Assembly: GCA_944387035.1 (NCBI GenBank)
Contig: CALXDJ010000003.1
Coordinates: 1-64,000 of the forward strand
DNA length: 64,000 bases
From: an uncultured Oscillospiraceae bacterium
GTDB lineage: Bacteria; Bacillota; Clostridia; Oscillospirales; Oscillospiraceae
Reading direction: 5' to 3'
In this document: positions 41,854 through 50,949 of the stretch, piece by piece
Position numbering within the stretch: the first letter of the stretch is position 1
How the letters are laid out: each line of letters begins with the position of its first letter
Notes under the pieces: generated by a model
Told to the model about the DNA's origin: nothing
Database searches by the model: none
The model's input: the letters and a program-made list of their open reading frames with translations, nothing else
Program-made: the position numbers and the translations under genes

Positions 41854-42447
41854 ATGAAAGGTATCGAAAACATCACCCGGCGCATTGATCAGGATGCCCA
41901 GGCGGAAATTGACGCCGTCCTGGACAAGGCCCGGTCGGATGCGGCGGAGGTGACGGCCCGGTATCAGGCCCAGGCCGACGCCCAGCGCCGGGAACTGACG
42001 GCGAAAAATGAGAAAGCCGCCGCCGAGCGGGAGGAGCGCCTCATCAGCGCCGCCCGGATGGAAGCACGGAAAGTGGCCTTGGCCGCCCGTCAGGAGATGG
42101 TGGACAAGGCGTATGATCTGGCACTGGAGAAACTGTGTGCCATGCCGGAGAAGACCTATGTGGAGACGGTGGCACAGCTGCTGGCACAGGCGGCGCCCAA
42201 TGGTCAGGGTGAGGTGATTCTCAACCCCCAGGTGTCCGCCAGCATGGGGCCGGCCATTGTGGAGCGGGCCAACGCCCTCATCGGCGGCGGGAAGCTGACG
42301 CTTTCCAAAACCGCACGGGAGATTCGGGGCGGATTCATCCTCAAGTGCGGCAACGTAGAGGTCAACGGGACCTTTGAGACGCTGGTGCGTCTGCAGCGGA
42401 CGCAGAATGCGGGGGCGGTGGCCAAGCAGCTGTTCCCGGAGGCGTAA
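41854..42447 (+). CDS. ntpE: V-type ATP synthase subunit E
   Basis: A 197-residue peripheral stalk subunit. The N-terminal 90 residues form a long charged helix (KAAAEREERLISAARMEARK) that pairs with the first gene product. The C-terminal domain (ETVAQLLAQAAPNGQGEVIL, REIRGGFILKCGNVEVNGTF) is the globular head that binds subunit B. The GGGFIL-like turn is family-typical. It starts 21 bases after ntpK with an AAGGGAGAG site. Confidence 0.92.
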   Translation: MKGIENITRRIDQDAQAEIDAVLDKARSDAAEVTARYQAQADAQRRELTAKNEKAAAEREERLISAARMEARKVALAARQEMVDKAYDLALEKLCAMPEKTYVETVAQLLAQAAPNGQGEVILNPQVSASMGPAIVERANALIGGGKLTLSKTAREIRGGFILKCGNVEVNGTFETLVRLQRTQNAGAVAKQLFPEA

Positions 42448-42463
42448 CGAAGGAGGAAGTGTC

Positions 42464-43468
42464 TTGTCAAAGCATATCAAAGACACCGATTACCTGGCCA
42501 TCTCCGCCCGGATCCGGGCCATGGAGGGCAGCCTCCTGACCCGAGAGCGGATGGAGCAGATCCTGGAGGCACGCAGCGACGAGGATGCGGCCAAGCTCCT
42601 GCATGAGTGCGGCTATCCCGAGCTGGACGCCTCCCGTCCGGAGGCTATGGACGCGGCCCTCTCCACCGCCCGGGAGGCGGTGCTGGAGGACCTCGCCGTC
42701 GGAGCGCCGGACCCCAGGTATATCGATTTATTCAAGCTGAAATATGATTATCACAATGTCAAGGCTCTGCTCAAAGCGGCGGCGGTGGGGGCGGACCCCA
42801 GCCATATGCTGATGGATATGGGCCGGGTCAGCACGGCGGTTTTGCGGGAGGCTCTGGAGACAGGGCACCTGGAGGAGCTGCCGGATCTGCTGGCGCAGGC
42901 CGTGGAAGAGGCCCGGGAAGTGCTGGACACCACCCGGGATCCGCAGCTGAGTGATATTGTGTTGGATCGTTGGACCTATCGGGAAATGACCCAGCTGGCC
43001 GGAGACACCGGCAGCGCCTTTTTGCTCGGCTATGTCCGGACCCAGATCGACGCGGCCAACCTGCGCACGCTGATTCGGGTGGCCCGGATGGGCAAGAGCG
43101 GCGAGTTTTTGCGGGGCGTGCTGCTTTCCGGCGGGGAAGTGCCCCCCGAGAGCGTGGAAAAGGCCGGTGCTGCCGGAGCGGCCGGGATTACGGAGCTCTA
43201 TGCCCCCACCCGGTTCCAGGCGGCGGCAGAAGCCGGCGCCCAGGCCCTGCAGGGCGGTCCCCTGACGGAATTTGAGCGGCTGTGTGACGATGCCGTGGCG
43301 GACTATCTGGACACGGCGCGGTACGTTCCCTTCGGGGAGGCGCCGCTGATCGGCTATCTGGCTGCCCGGGAGACGGAGTACACGAACCTGCGGATTTTGC
43401 TGATGGGGCGCAGCATGGGTCTGGACCCCGACGTGATCCGTTCCCGGCTGCGGGCCGGATGCGTGTAA
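42464..43468 (+). CDS. ntpC: V-type ATP synthase subunit C
   Basis: A 334-residue central-stalk socket protein linking the D-F axle to the K ring. The sequence shows the three-fold helical repeat of subunit C/AC39 (YLAISARIRAMEGSLLTRER near the start, LFKLKYDYHNVKALLKAAAV near residue 85, GEAPLIGYLAARETEYTNLR near the end, which is the most conserved segment). It starts with TTG at 42464 behind AAGGAGGAAG; no ATG fits. Confidence 0.93.
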   Translation: MSKHIKDTDYLAISARIRAMEGSLLTRERMEQILEARSDEDAAKLLHECGYPELDASRPEAMDAALSTAREAVLEDLAVGAPDPRYIDLFKLKYDYHNVKALLKAAAVGADPSHMLMDMGRVSTAVLREALETGHLEELPDLLAQAVEEAREVLDTTRDPQLSDIVLDRWTYREMTQLAGDTGSAFLLGYVRTQIDAANLRTLIRVARMGKSGEFLRGVLLSGGEVPPESVEKAGAAGAAGITELYAPTRFQAAAEAGAQALQGGPLTEFERLCDDAVADYLDTARYVPFGEAPLIGYLAARETEYTNLRILLMGRSMGLDPDVIRSRLRAGCV

Positions 43469-43483
43469 GGCGGAGGGAGCAAG

Positions 43484-43804
43484 ATGGCAACAACGTATCG
43501 TATCGCCGTCATCGGCGATTGGGAATCGGTGATGGGCTTCCGGGCCATCGGCCTGGATACCTATCCGGTCACCTCCGCCGCGGAGGGCAAGGAACGGGTG
43601 AAGGAGCTGGCAAAGGACGGGGAGTGCGCCGTGATCTATTTGACGGAGCAGCTGGCCCGGGAGATGAGCGATGTGCTCAACCACTACAAGGACGAGCTCC
43701 GGCCCGCCATCATCCTGATTCCGGGCAGAGAAGGGTCCCTGGGCATTGGCCGGGACAACATCCAGCGGGCCATAGAGCGTGCCGTGGGCGCGGATATTTT
43801 GTAA
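43484..43804 (+). CDS. ntpG: V-type ATP synthase subunit F
   Basis: A 106-residue axle subunit with an alternating alpha/beta fold. YRIAVIGDWESVMGFRAIGL at the start is the conserved DxxxxxGFRLAG-like block, and RPAIILIPGREGSLGIGRDN near residue 70 is the second. It binds subunit D and the catalytic hexamer. Named NtpG in E. hirae. It is followed by 66 bases before ntpA, the widest gap in the operon. Confidence 0.93.
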   Translation: MATTYRIAVIGDWESVMGFRAIGLDTYPVTSAAEGKERVKELAKDGECAVIYLTEQLAREMSDVLNHYKDELRPAIILIPGREGSLGIGRDNIQRAIERAVGADIL

Positions 43805-43870
43805 CAAGCCCCGGGCGCCTGTGCGCGCATTCCTTCCGGTGAATTTATCCTGAAAGAAGGTTGTAAGAAT

Positions 43871-45640
43871 TTGAGCGGTAAAGTTGTGAAAGTTTCCGGA
43901 CCGCTGGTGGTGGCCACGGGCCTTGCGGACGCCAACATGTCCGACGTGGTGCGGGTAGGCCCCCAGCGGCTGATCGGTGAGATTCTGACCATGAAGGGCG
44001 ATTCCGCCTCCATCCAGGTCTATGAGGAGACCTCCGGCCTGGGTCCCGGCGCCGAGGTGGTGACCACCGGCGCGCCCATGAGCGTGGAACTGGGCCCCGG
44101 CATGATCGAAGGCATTTACGACGGCATTCAGCGTCCCCTGGAGAAGATCGTGGAGAAGGTGGGTGCGTGCATCACCCGCGGCGTGGAGGTCTCCGCGCTG
44201 GACCATGAGAAGCTCTGGGAGTTCACCGCCACAGCCAAGGTGGGAGATCAGGTGATCGGCGGCGATGTCCTGGGCACGGTCCAGGAGACGGCGTCGGTGC
44301 TCCATAAGATCATGGTGCCGCCCAACATGCGGGGCACCATCACCAAAATCGAAAGCGGCAGCTTTAATGTCACCCAGACCATCGCCATGCTTAAGACTGA
44401 TGATGGCAAGGAAATTCCCTTGACTATGACGCAGCGCTGGCCGGTCCGGGTGGGCCGCCCCTATACGAAGAAGTATCCGCCCAAGCGGCCTCTGTGCTCG
44501 GGACAGCGTGTCATCGACACCATGTTCCCCATTGCCAAGGGCGGTACCGCCGCCGTGCCCGGTCCCTTCGGTTCCGGCAAGACCGTGGTGCAGCATCAGC
44601 TGGCCAAGTGGTCCGACGTGGACATCGTGGTCTACATCGGCTGCGGCGAGCGCGGCAATGAGATGACCGACGTGCTGCGGGAGTTCCCGGAGCTGAAAGA
44701 CCCCCGTACCGGTGAGTCTTTGATGAAGCGCACGGTGCTCATCGCCAACACCTCCGATATGCCCGTGGCGGCCCGGGAGGCCTCCGTTTATACCGGCATC
44801 ACCATCGCCGAGTATTTCCGTGACATGGGCTATGACGTGGCCGTCATCGCCGACTCCACCTCCCGGTGGGCCGAGGCTCTGCGTGAGATGTCCGGCCGTC
44901 TGGAAGAGATGCCCGGCGAAGAGGGATACCCTGCATACCTGGCCTCCCGTCTGGCGCAGTTCTATGAACGGGCCGGCAGCGTGGAGTGCATCGGCTCCGA
45001 CGAGCGCCGGGGCAGCCTGACCGCCGTGGGCGCCGTGTCCCCTCCGGGCGGCGACCTTTCCGAGCCGGTTTCTCAGGCCACCATGCGTATTGTCAAGGTG
45101 TTCTGGGCATTGGATGCATCTCTGGCCTATAAGCGCCATTTCCCCGCCATCAACTGGCTCAATTCCTATTCTCTGTATCTGGATTCCCTCAAGCCCTGGT
45201 TTGATGAGAACCTGGGTGAGGCCTTTATGCGCAACCGCACCAAGGCCATGAGCATTCTGCAAAACGAGTCCAGCCTCAACGAGATTGTCCAGCTGGTGGG
45301 TAAGGACGCCCTGTCTCCCGCCGACCAGCTGACGCTGGAAGTGGCCCGGATGGTCCGGGAGGACTTCCTGCAGCAAAACGCCTTCACTGATATCGACGGT
45401 TTCTCCTCCTATGACCGGCAGGAGAAGCTGCTGGATCTGGTGATCTCCTACGACCAGCTCTGCCGGGATGCCATTGCCAAGGGCGCCCAGGTGACCAAGC
45501 TCTTTGAGATCCCTGCCAGAGAGAAGATCGGCCGCGCCAAGAGCGTGCCGGTGGAGGAGTATCCGACGGCCTATGCCCAGATCCGGCAGGAGATGGAGCA
45601 GGAGATTGCCGCCGTATCCGCTCAGGGAGGTGAGTTCTGA
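43871..45640 (+). CDS. ntpA: V-type ATP synthase catalytic subunit A
   Basis: The 589-residue nucleotide-hydrolysing subunit. The P-loop is [13 protein letters not shown] near residue 233, preceded by the A-subunit-specific non-homologous region (residues about 110-190). Walker B and catalytic features follow in [20 protein letters not shown] and [24 protein letters not shown] start at 43871 is used with AAGAAGG about ten bases upstream; no nearer ATG exists. The stop overlaps the ATG of ntpB by one base. Confidence 0.97.
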   Translation: MSGKVVKVSGPLVVATGLADANMSDVVRVGPQRLIGEILTMKGDSASIQVYEETSGLGPGAEVVTTGAPMSVELGPGMIEGIYDGIQRPLEKIVEKVGACITRGVEVSALDHEKLWEFTATAKVGDQVIGGDVLGTVQETASVLHKIMVPPNMRGTITKIESGSFNVTQTIAMLKTDDGKEIPLTMTQRWPVRVGRPYTKKYPPKRPLCSGQRVIDTMFPIAKGGTAAVPGPFGSGKTVVQHQLAKWSDVDIVVYIGCGERGNEMTDVLREFPELKDPRTGESLMKRTVLIANTSDMPVAAREASVYTGITIAEYFRDMGYDVAVIADSTSRWAEALREMSGRLEEMPGEEGYPAYLASRLAQFYERAGSVECIGSDERRGSLTAVGAVSPPGGDLSEPVSQATMRIVKVFWALDASLAYKRHFPAINWLNSYSLYLDSLKPWFDENLGEAFMRNRTKAMSILQNESSLNEIVQLVGKDALSPADQLTLEVARMVREDFLQQNAFTDIDGFSSYDRQEKLLDLVISYDQLCRDAIAKGAQVTKLFEIPAREKIGRAKSVPVEEYPTAYAQIRQEMEQEIAAVSAQGGEF

Positions 45641-47025
45641 TGATTCGTGAATACAGAACCGTAGAGGAGATCGTCAGCCCTCTGATGATGGTCCGCATGG
45701 TGGAGAATGTCACCTATGACGAACTGGTGGAAGTGGAGCTGAAGGACGGCGCCATCCGTCGGGGCAAGGTCCTGGAGGTCAACGGCGATACCGCCGTGGT
45801 GCAGCTGTTCGAGTCTGCCGCCGGTATCAACATGGCCGACGCCAAGGTCCGTTTCCTGGGCCACCCCCTGCAGCTGGGCGTGTCCGGCGACATGCTGGGC
45901 CGGGTGTTCAACGGCATGGGCCAGCCCATTGACGGCGGCCCCGACATCATCCCCGAGGAGTATCGGGATATCAACGGCCTGCCCATGAACCCCGCCGCCC
46001 GGGACTATCCCAACGAGTTCATTCAGACCGGCGTATCGACCATTGACGGTCTGAACACCCTGGTCCGCGGCCAGAAGCTGCCGATTTTCTCCGGCTCCGG
46101 TCTGCCTCATGCCAACCTGGCGGCGCAGATTGCCCGGCAGGCCCGGGTGCGGGGCGACGAGGCATCCAACTTCGCCGTGGTGTTTGCCGCCATCGGCATC
46201 ACCTTTGAGGAGTCTGAGTTCTTCGTCAGCGAGTTCCGCCGCACCGGCGCCATTGACCGTACCGTGCTCTTCTCCAACCTGGCCAACGACCCGGCGGTCG
46301 AGCGAATCGCCACGCCCCGCATGGCCCTGACCGCTGCGGAGTATCTGGCCTTTGAAAAGGGCATGCACGTGCTGGTCATCATGACCGATATCACCAACTA
46401 TGCCGAGGCTCTGCGTGAGGTTTCCGCTGCCAAGAAGGAAGTTCCCGGCCGCCGCGGCTTCCCGGGCTACCTCTATACCGACCTGGCTACCCTGTACGAG
46501 CGGGCCGGCCGGCAGCTGGGCAAGCCCGGCTCCATCACCCTGATCCCCATTTTGACCATGCCCGAGGACGATAAGACCCACCCCATCCCCGACCTGACGG
46601 GCTATATCACCGAGGGTCAGATCATCCTCTCCCGTGCTCTGTACCGCCAGGGAATCCATCCCCCGGTGGACGTGCTGCCCTCTCTGTCCCGTCTGAAGGA
46701 CAAGGGTATCGGTGAGGGCAAGACCCGCGAGGATCACGCCAATACCATGAACCAGCTCTTTGCCGCCTATGCTACCGGCAAGGACAACAAGGAGCTTATG
46801 AGCATTCTGGGCGAAGCTGCCCTGACGCCCACGGACCTGCTGTACGCCAAGTTCGCCGACGAATTTGAAAAACGGTATGTCAACCAGGGCTATGAGGAGA
46901 ACCGCTCCATTGAAGAGACCCTGGACCTGGGCTGGGAGCTGCTGTCCATCCTGCCCAAGAGTGAGCTCAAGCGGATCAAGCCGGAGTATATCGAGAAGTA
47001 CTGGCCGAAAAAAGACCAGGCGTAA
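45640..47025 (+). CDS. ntpB: V-type ATP synthase regulatory subunit B
   Basis: A 461-residue non-catalytic hexamer subunit. It lacks a proper P-loop, as expected ([20 protein letters not shown] near residue 150), and has the B-specific segments [20 protein letters not shown] near residue 118 and [20 protein letters not shown] near residue 345. Its ATG overlaps the last base of ntpA, so the two are made in equal amounts to build the A3B3 head. Confidence 0.97.
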   Translation: MIREYRTVEEIVSPLMMVRMVENVTYDELVEVELKDGAIRRGKVLEVNGDTAVVQLFESAAGINMADAKVRFLGHPLQLGVSGDMLGRVFNGMGQPIDGGPDIIPEEYRDINGLPMNPAARDYPNEFIQTGVSTIDGLNTLVRGQKLPIFSGSGLPHANLAAQIARQARVRGDEASNFAVVFAAIGITFEESEFFVSEFRRTGAIDRTVLFSNLANDPAVERIATPRMALTAAEYLAFEKGMHVLVIMTDITNYAEALREVSAAKKEVPGRRGFPGYLYTDLATLYERAGRQLGKPGSITLIPILTMPEDDKTHPIPDLTGYITEGQIILSRALYRQGIHPPVDVLPSLSRLKDKGIGEGKTREDHANTMNQLFAAYATGKDNKELMSILGEAALTPTDLLYAKFADEFEKRYVNQGYEENRSIEETLDLGWELLSILPKSELKRIKPEYIEKYWPKKDQA

Positions 47026-47038
47026 GGAGGGGTGACCC

Positions 47039-47737
47039 ATGGCGAATATCACGGTAAACCCCACCCGAATGGAGCTGACCCGTCTCAAGGGCAAGCTGCG
47101 CACCGCCCAGCGGGGCCACAAGCTGCTCAAGGATAAACGGGACGAGCTGATGAAGCAGTTCCTGGATACCGTGCGGGAGGTCCGCGCCCTGCGCGCGGAG
47201 GTGGAGGAGGAGCTGATGAAGGTCCACAAGTCCTTCACCGTGGCCTCCGCCCTGATGAGCTCCGAGGCGCTGGAGCAGGCACTGCTCTATCCCAAGCAGA
47301 GCGTGGAGCTGACCCAGACCAGCAAGAACATCATGTCCGTCAATGTGCCGGTGTACCATTTCCAGACCAAGACCATGTCGGACTCCGATATCTACCCCTA
47401 CGGTTTTGCCGCCACCTCCGGTGAACTGGATACCGCGGTGGATGCTCTGGGGCGGGTGTTCCGGAAGATGCTCAAGCTGGCGGAGATCGAAAAATCCGCC
47501 CAGCTCATGGCGGAGGAGATCGAAAAGACCCGCCGCCGGGTCAATGCCCTGGAGTATGTCATGATTCCCAACACCCAGGAGGCCATCCGGTATATCACTA
47601 TGAAACTGGATGAAAATGACCGTGCTACCACCACCCGTTTGATGAAAGTGAAGGATATGATCCTCAAGGAGGCCATTGAGGAGAAGCGGGCGGCGGACGC
47701 CCGGGCCAAGGAGGCCTTCCAGGCACAAAATCCCTGA
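47039..47737 (+). CDS. ntpD: V-type ATP synthase subunit D
   Basis: A 232-residue central axle. The first 70 residues form one arm of a coiled coil (NPTRMELTRLKGKLRTAQRG, a highly conserved opening), and the last 80 form the other arm (EIEKTRRRVNALEYVMIP). The globular hairpin lies between. It rotates within A3B3 and binds subunit F. It is the last gene of the operon and is followed by a strong terminator. Confidence 0.96.
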   Translation: MANITVNPTRMELTRLKGKLRTAQRGHKLLKDKRDELMKQFLDTVREVRALRAEVEEELMKVHKSFTVASALMSSEALEQALLYPKQSVELTQTSKNIMSVNVPVYHFQTKTMSDSDIYPYGFAATSGELDTAVDALGRVFRKMLKLAEIEKSAQLMAEEIEKTRRRVNALEYVMIPNTQEAIRYITMKLDENDRATTTRLMKVKDMILKEAIEEKRAADARAKEAFQAQNP

Positions 47738-47766
47738 GGGATATTTGCAGTTCCAATCCGCGTTCT

Positions 47767-47802
47767 ATGCCGCCCGGCGTATGTCCGGGCGGCATTTTTT
47801 TG
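47767..47802 (+). terminator. Terminator of the V-ATPase operon
   Basis: ATGCCGCCCGG with CCGGGCGGCAT around a seven-base loop, then TTTTTT. Confidence 0.94.
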
Positions 47803-47837
47803 TGAAAGTTCTGCTTCCAAACTGTGGAAAAGGAAAC

Positions 47838-47866
47838 TTGACAGGGGATAGATGCTGCTTTATTAT
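47838..47866 (+). promoter_or_regulatory. Sigma-A promoter upstream of the hemerythrin locus
   Basis: TTGACA, 17-bp spacer, TATTAT. A second TTGACA at 47882 has no -10 at normal spacing. The leader from here to the ATG is about 150 bases. Confidence 0.75.
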
Positions 47867-47918
47867 AAAATTAATGTAAAATTGACATAAATTTTTGTAT
47901 AAAAGTAAGAAAGCTTGA

Positions 47919-47987
47919 AAAACGTCTTCAGTACTTCGACAGTGAGGCAGAGTAGGGCCCGACATCCCCGGGGAGACGAGACGTTTG
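47919..47987 (+). ncRNA. Structured 5' leader upstream of the hemerythrin locus
   Basis: AAACGTCT at 47920-47927 is exactly complementary to AGACGTTT at 47979-47986, closing a GC-rich domain of about 50 bases that contains GGGCCC and CCCCGGGG blocks able to form inner stems. It lies between a promoter and the hemerythrin start with no open frame of its own. The layout (closing stem, internal helices, regulated gene) is that of a riboswitch or protein-binding leader. I cannot match it to a named class. Confidence 0.45.
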
Positions 47988-48020
47988 CACGGATGGAAGA
48001 AAGGATCTGGAAGCAGAATT

Positions 48021-48964
48021 ATGAAAGTGAGTTGGAGCGAGCACTACACCATGGGCATTCCGGAGATCGACGAGGATCACAAGCATCTTTTTCGGATTGC
48101 CGAGAAGCTGGTCAATACCGTGGAAAGTCCCCAGGGAATGAATGAGTGGTCCCGAATGTTTGTGGTGCGGGAGGGCGTCAAGTATCTCAAGAATTACTTT
48201 CTGAGCACGCTGCCCGGGAAGAGGAGTACATGCGCCGGATCGGGTATGCGGATTACGTGACCCACAAGCGCCTGCACGATGAATTTCAGTATGTGCAGAT
48301 GGCCCGGTTTGAGGAGATCATCGAACGGGGCAACTGCTCCCGGGATGAAGTGTTTGATTTTGTCGGTGTCGGCATTGGCTGGTTACTGGAGCATATTTCT
48401 ACAGCGGATATGGCCATTGTGGGCAAAGGCGTGCTGTGCAGCCCCAAGGCGGAGGAGCTCAACGAAAAAGTTTTGGAGCAGGAAGTGAACATGCTCTTTA
48501 CTGCTACTCTGAACCTCAATCTCAATGCCCAGATTATCAATCCTGATTACGGCGGAGAGGCCTTCGGCGATGCGCTGTGTCAGCAATATATTTATCAAAA
48601 AGACCAGAAGAAGGTTTATATTTATTCGGGCATTGAAAAATCCTTCCTGATTGGCGTGGCAAAAATGGTCTACGGTGAGGATCTGGGGGAGTCGGAGGGG
48701 CTGATTCTCTCTACGCTGGAGGTGTTCGGGGCCAATTTCTGGCGGACGCTGGGGGAACGGCTGATCCAACATAACGGCGGCGGCATCGTATATAAAGAGA
48801 ATCATTTCCTGTCGGGAAAGGAATTGCGGGACGTTTATGCGGCCAAAATTCCCGCTGTGTCTGTGCTTTTTGATTCCGATATGGGAAAGTTTTTCATTGC
48901 CTCGGAGGATGAGCGCTGGAATCAGCGCTTTCACAAGCAGCCGAACCAGCAGCCGGGCGCCTGA
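48021..48964 (+). pseudogene. Hemerythrin-domain protein with CheX-like C-terminus, frameshifted
   Basis: Two overlapping frames together make one protein. The first frame, from ATG 48021, gives the hemerythrin start (VSWSEHYTMGIPEIDEDHKHLF, with HxxLF iron ligand region). The second frame, open from before 48146 to 48964, continues with EHAAREEEYMRRIGYADYV, HKRLHDEF and WLLEHISTAD, the remaining iron-ligand motifs. They join near 48200 if one base is missing (Tyr-Phe-x-Glu-His). The last 170 residues (NMLFTATLNLNLNAQIINPD and onward) look like a CheX-type domain, a tentative call. As read, the gene is broken; a sequencing error would restore it. Intact, it would be an oxygen or iron sensing protein. 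Confidence 0.75.
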
Positions 48965-49041
48965 ATCCATCGGCCTGGAGAGGAGATGGACATCCGGCAA
49001 GTTGCCCCAATGGGACGAACAATGAGAAAGGTGGTTATTTG

Positions 49042-49533
49042 ATGGAACAGACGATCAAAGAGGCTCTGGCACGCCGGGAGCGGGAGGAGGCGCTGCTGCG
49101 CTTTCCCGCATTTTCCTATGAGGATGCCCTGAATCTGGGACTGAAGATCATTGAGCTGGCCAAGGCCCGGGGAGCGGCAGTAGCAGTGGACATCACGGTC
49201 AACCAGACGCAGGTGTTCCACTATGCCATGCCTGGTACCAACCGGCGCAATGCCATGTGGATTCAGCGCAAGGAGAATATGGTGCAGACTTCTCAAATCA
49301 GTTCTCTCCATGCGGGGCAGTATTTGGCCAGCACGGGAAAGGACCTGTGGAAGGACTGGCGTCTGGATGAGGCGGACTATGCGGCGATCGGCGGCGGATT
49401 CCCCATTATTGTGGCAGGGACCGGCGTAGTGGGCGCGGTGGCCTGTTCCGGTCTGCCCCATGAGATGGACCATCAACTGCTGGTAGACGCCATCTGCCAG
49501 ATTCTGGGCGTGGATCTGGAGGCGGAAATGTGA
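49042..49533 (+). CDS. UPF0303 heme-degrading-domain family protein
   Basis: A 163-residue protein of the UPF0303/GlcG-HbpS-like fold. Markers are FSYEDALNLGLKIIELAK near residue 24, VAVDITVNQTQVFHYAMPGT near residue 48, and GGGFPIIVAGTGVVGAVACS near residue 115 followed by LPHEMDHQLLVDAI. Related HbpS proteins bind and degrade heme, but members of UPF0303 have no firmly assigned reaction. It lies between the hemerythrin locus and fprA, in keeping with an iron/oxygen theme. ATG at 49042 follows AGAAAGGTGG; a TTG one codon earlier is less likely. Confidence 0.85.
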   Translation: MEQTIKEALARREREEALLRFPAFSYEDALNLGLKIIELAKARGAAVAVDITVNQTQVFHYAMPGTNRRNAMWIQRKENMVQTSQISSLHAGQYLASTGKDLWKDWRLDEADYAAIGGGFPIIVAGTGVVGAVACSGLPHEMDHQLLVDAICQILGVDLEAEM

Positions 49534-49540
49534 AAGGAAA

Positions 49541-49575
49541 GGAGCCTTTGAGGATTCAAAGGCTCTTTTCTTTTG
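49541..49575 (+). terminator. Intrinsic terminator after the UPF0303 gene
   Basis: GAGCCTTTGA with TCAAAGGCTC around GGAT, then TTTTCTTTT. Confidence 0.9.
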
Positions 49576-49593
49576 AAAAAGTGTGATAAATCA

Positions 49594-49622
49594 TTGACAA
49601 ATATTCCGGTTTGAGATAGATT
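49594..49622 (+). promoter_or_regulatory. Sigma-A promoter of fprA
   Basis: Perfect -35 TTGACA, 17-bp spacer, TAGATT. No clear PerR or Rex palindrome was found around it. Confidence 0.8.
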
Positions 49623-49665
49623 AACCTTGGTTCTAAAATCATGCTGAAGAAAGGAAGATTTTACG

Positions 49666-50871
49666 ATGTACTGTGTGCAGCCTATCACGCCGGAGATTCT
49701 GTATGTAGGCGGATCTGACCGGCGGTTAACCCTGTTTGAAAACACGTATCCGCTTTCCCGGGGCGTGTCATACAATGCCTATCTGGTGCTGGATGAAAAG
49801 ACGGTTTTGATGGACACCGTGGACTGGGCCATCGGTGAGCGGTTTTTTGAGAATCTGACCCATGCGCTTGAGGGACGGACTCTGGATTATGTGGTGGTGA
49901 ACCACATGGAGCCGGATCACGCCGCGACCTTGGGCGAGCTGCTGCGGCGCTATCCCGATGTTCAGGTGGTGGGAACTGCCAAGACCATGGCGATGATCGG
50001 GCAGTTTTTCGGTATGGACCTGGCTGGCCGGGGAATCACGGTGAAGGAAGGGGAGACCCTGACTACCGGCCGTCACACGTTTACATTCTATATGGCACCC
50101 ATGGTCCACTGGCCTGAGGTCATGGTGACTTACGACAATACGGAAAAGGTGCTCTTCTGCGCCGATGCGTTCGGTACGTTCGGTGCACTCAACGGCAACC
50201 TCTTTGCCGATGAGGTGGACTTCCCCCGGGATTGGCTGGCGGAAGCCCGGCGGTATTATGCCAATATCGTAGGCAAGTACGGCGCTCAGGTCCAGGCTCT
50301 GCTGAAAAAGGCCGCAGGTCTGGAGATTGCGGTGCTTTGCCCCCTGCACGGTCCCATCTGGCGCAAGGACATCGGCTGGTTTGTAGACAAGTATCAGACC
50401 TGGAGTACATACATGCCGGAAGAGCAGGGTGTCATGATCGCCTGCGCATCTATCTATGGGCATACGGAGCAGGCCGCAGAAGTGGTGGCCAACCGGCTGG
50501 CCCAGCATGGTGTACGGAACATTGCTCTGTATGATTTGTCCCACCATCATGTCTCGGAAATGGTCAGTGAGGCCTTCCGCTGGAGCCATCTGGTGCTGGC
50601 TTCTGCCACGTACAACAACGGCCTCTTCACCCCCATGGAGAATCTGCTGTTGGATCTGAAGGCGCACAATTTCCAAAACCGCACAGTGGCTCTGATGGAG
50701 AACGGCTCCTGGGCACCGCAGGCAGGCAAGCTGATGCGGGAGGCCGTGGACGGCATGAAGAACATGCGGATTCTGGAGCCTTCCATTACCATCAAGTCTG
50801 CCTCCGGCGAGGATCAGCGTCCTGCCCTGGAGGCTTTGGCCGATGCCATCATTGCCGATCTCAAGGGCTAA
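49666..50871 (+). CDS. fprA: Flavodiiron protein FprA
   Basis: A 401-residue A-type flavoprotein that reduces O2 to water (and in some cases NO) in anaerobes. The N-terminal metallo-beta-lactamase-like domain carries the diiron ligands: NHMEPDHAATL near residue 82, a histidine in MVHWPEVMV near residue 148, the aspartate of CADAFGTFG near residue 168, and LCPLHGPIW near residue 228. The C-terminal flavodoxin domain begins near residue 255 with the FMN loop CASIYGHTEQAAE and ends with ATYNNGLFTPM. It has a strong promoter of its own, a GAAAGGAAG site and a terminator. Confidence 0.96.
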   Translation: MYCVQPITPEILYVGGSDRRLTLFENTYPLSRGVSYNAYLVLDEKTVLMDTVDWAIGERFFENLTHALEGRTLDYVVVNHMEPDHAATLGELLRRYPDVQVVGTAKTMAMIGQFFGMDLAGRGITVKEGETLTTGRHTFTFYMAPMVHWPEVMVTYDNTEKVLFCADAFGTFGALNGNLFADEVDFPRDWLAEARRYYANIVGKYGAQVQALLKKAAGLEIAVLCPLHGPIWRKDIGWFVDKYQTWSTYMPEEQGVMIACASIYGHTEQAAEVVANRLAQHGVRNIALYDLSHHHVSEMVSEAFRWSHLVLASATYNNGLFTPMENLLLDLKAHNFQNRTVALMENGSWAPQAGKLMREAVDGMKNMRILEPSITIKSASGEDQRPALEALADAIIADLKG

Positions 50872-50892
50872 GCGCATCCGGTCCGTGCAATG

Positions 50893-50936
50893 CAACAAAA
50901 AAGCTTCGACGCTTAAGCGTCGAAGCTTTTTTGTTG
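50893..50936. terminator. Bidirectional terminator between fprA and asnA
   Basis: A 20-bp perfect stem (right arm GCGTCGAAGCTTTTTTGTTG) around TTAA; T-runs on both strands. Confidence 0.92.
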
Positions 50937-50949
50937 GTTCCGATTGGAT

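Noticed and set aside
47881..47900. Second promoter TTGACA with TATAAA
   Set aside because: The spacer would be about ten bases, far below what sigma-A accepts.
48190..48215. Programmed -1 frameshift in the hemerythrin gene
   Set aside because: No slippery heptamer of X-XXY-YYZ type and no downstream stem at proper spacing; a plain one-base deletion or sequencing error explains the data better.
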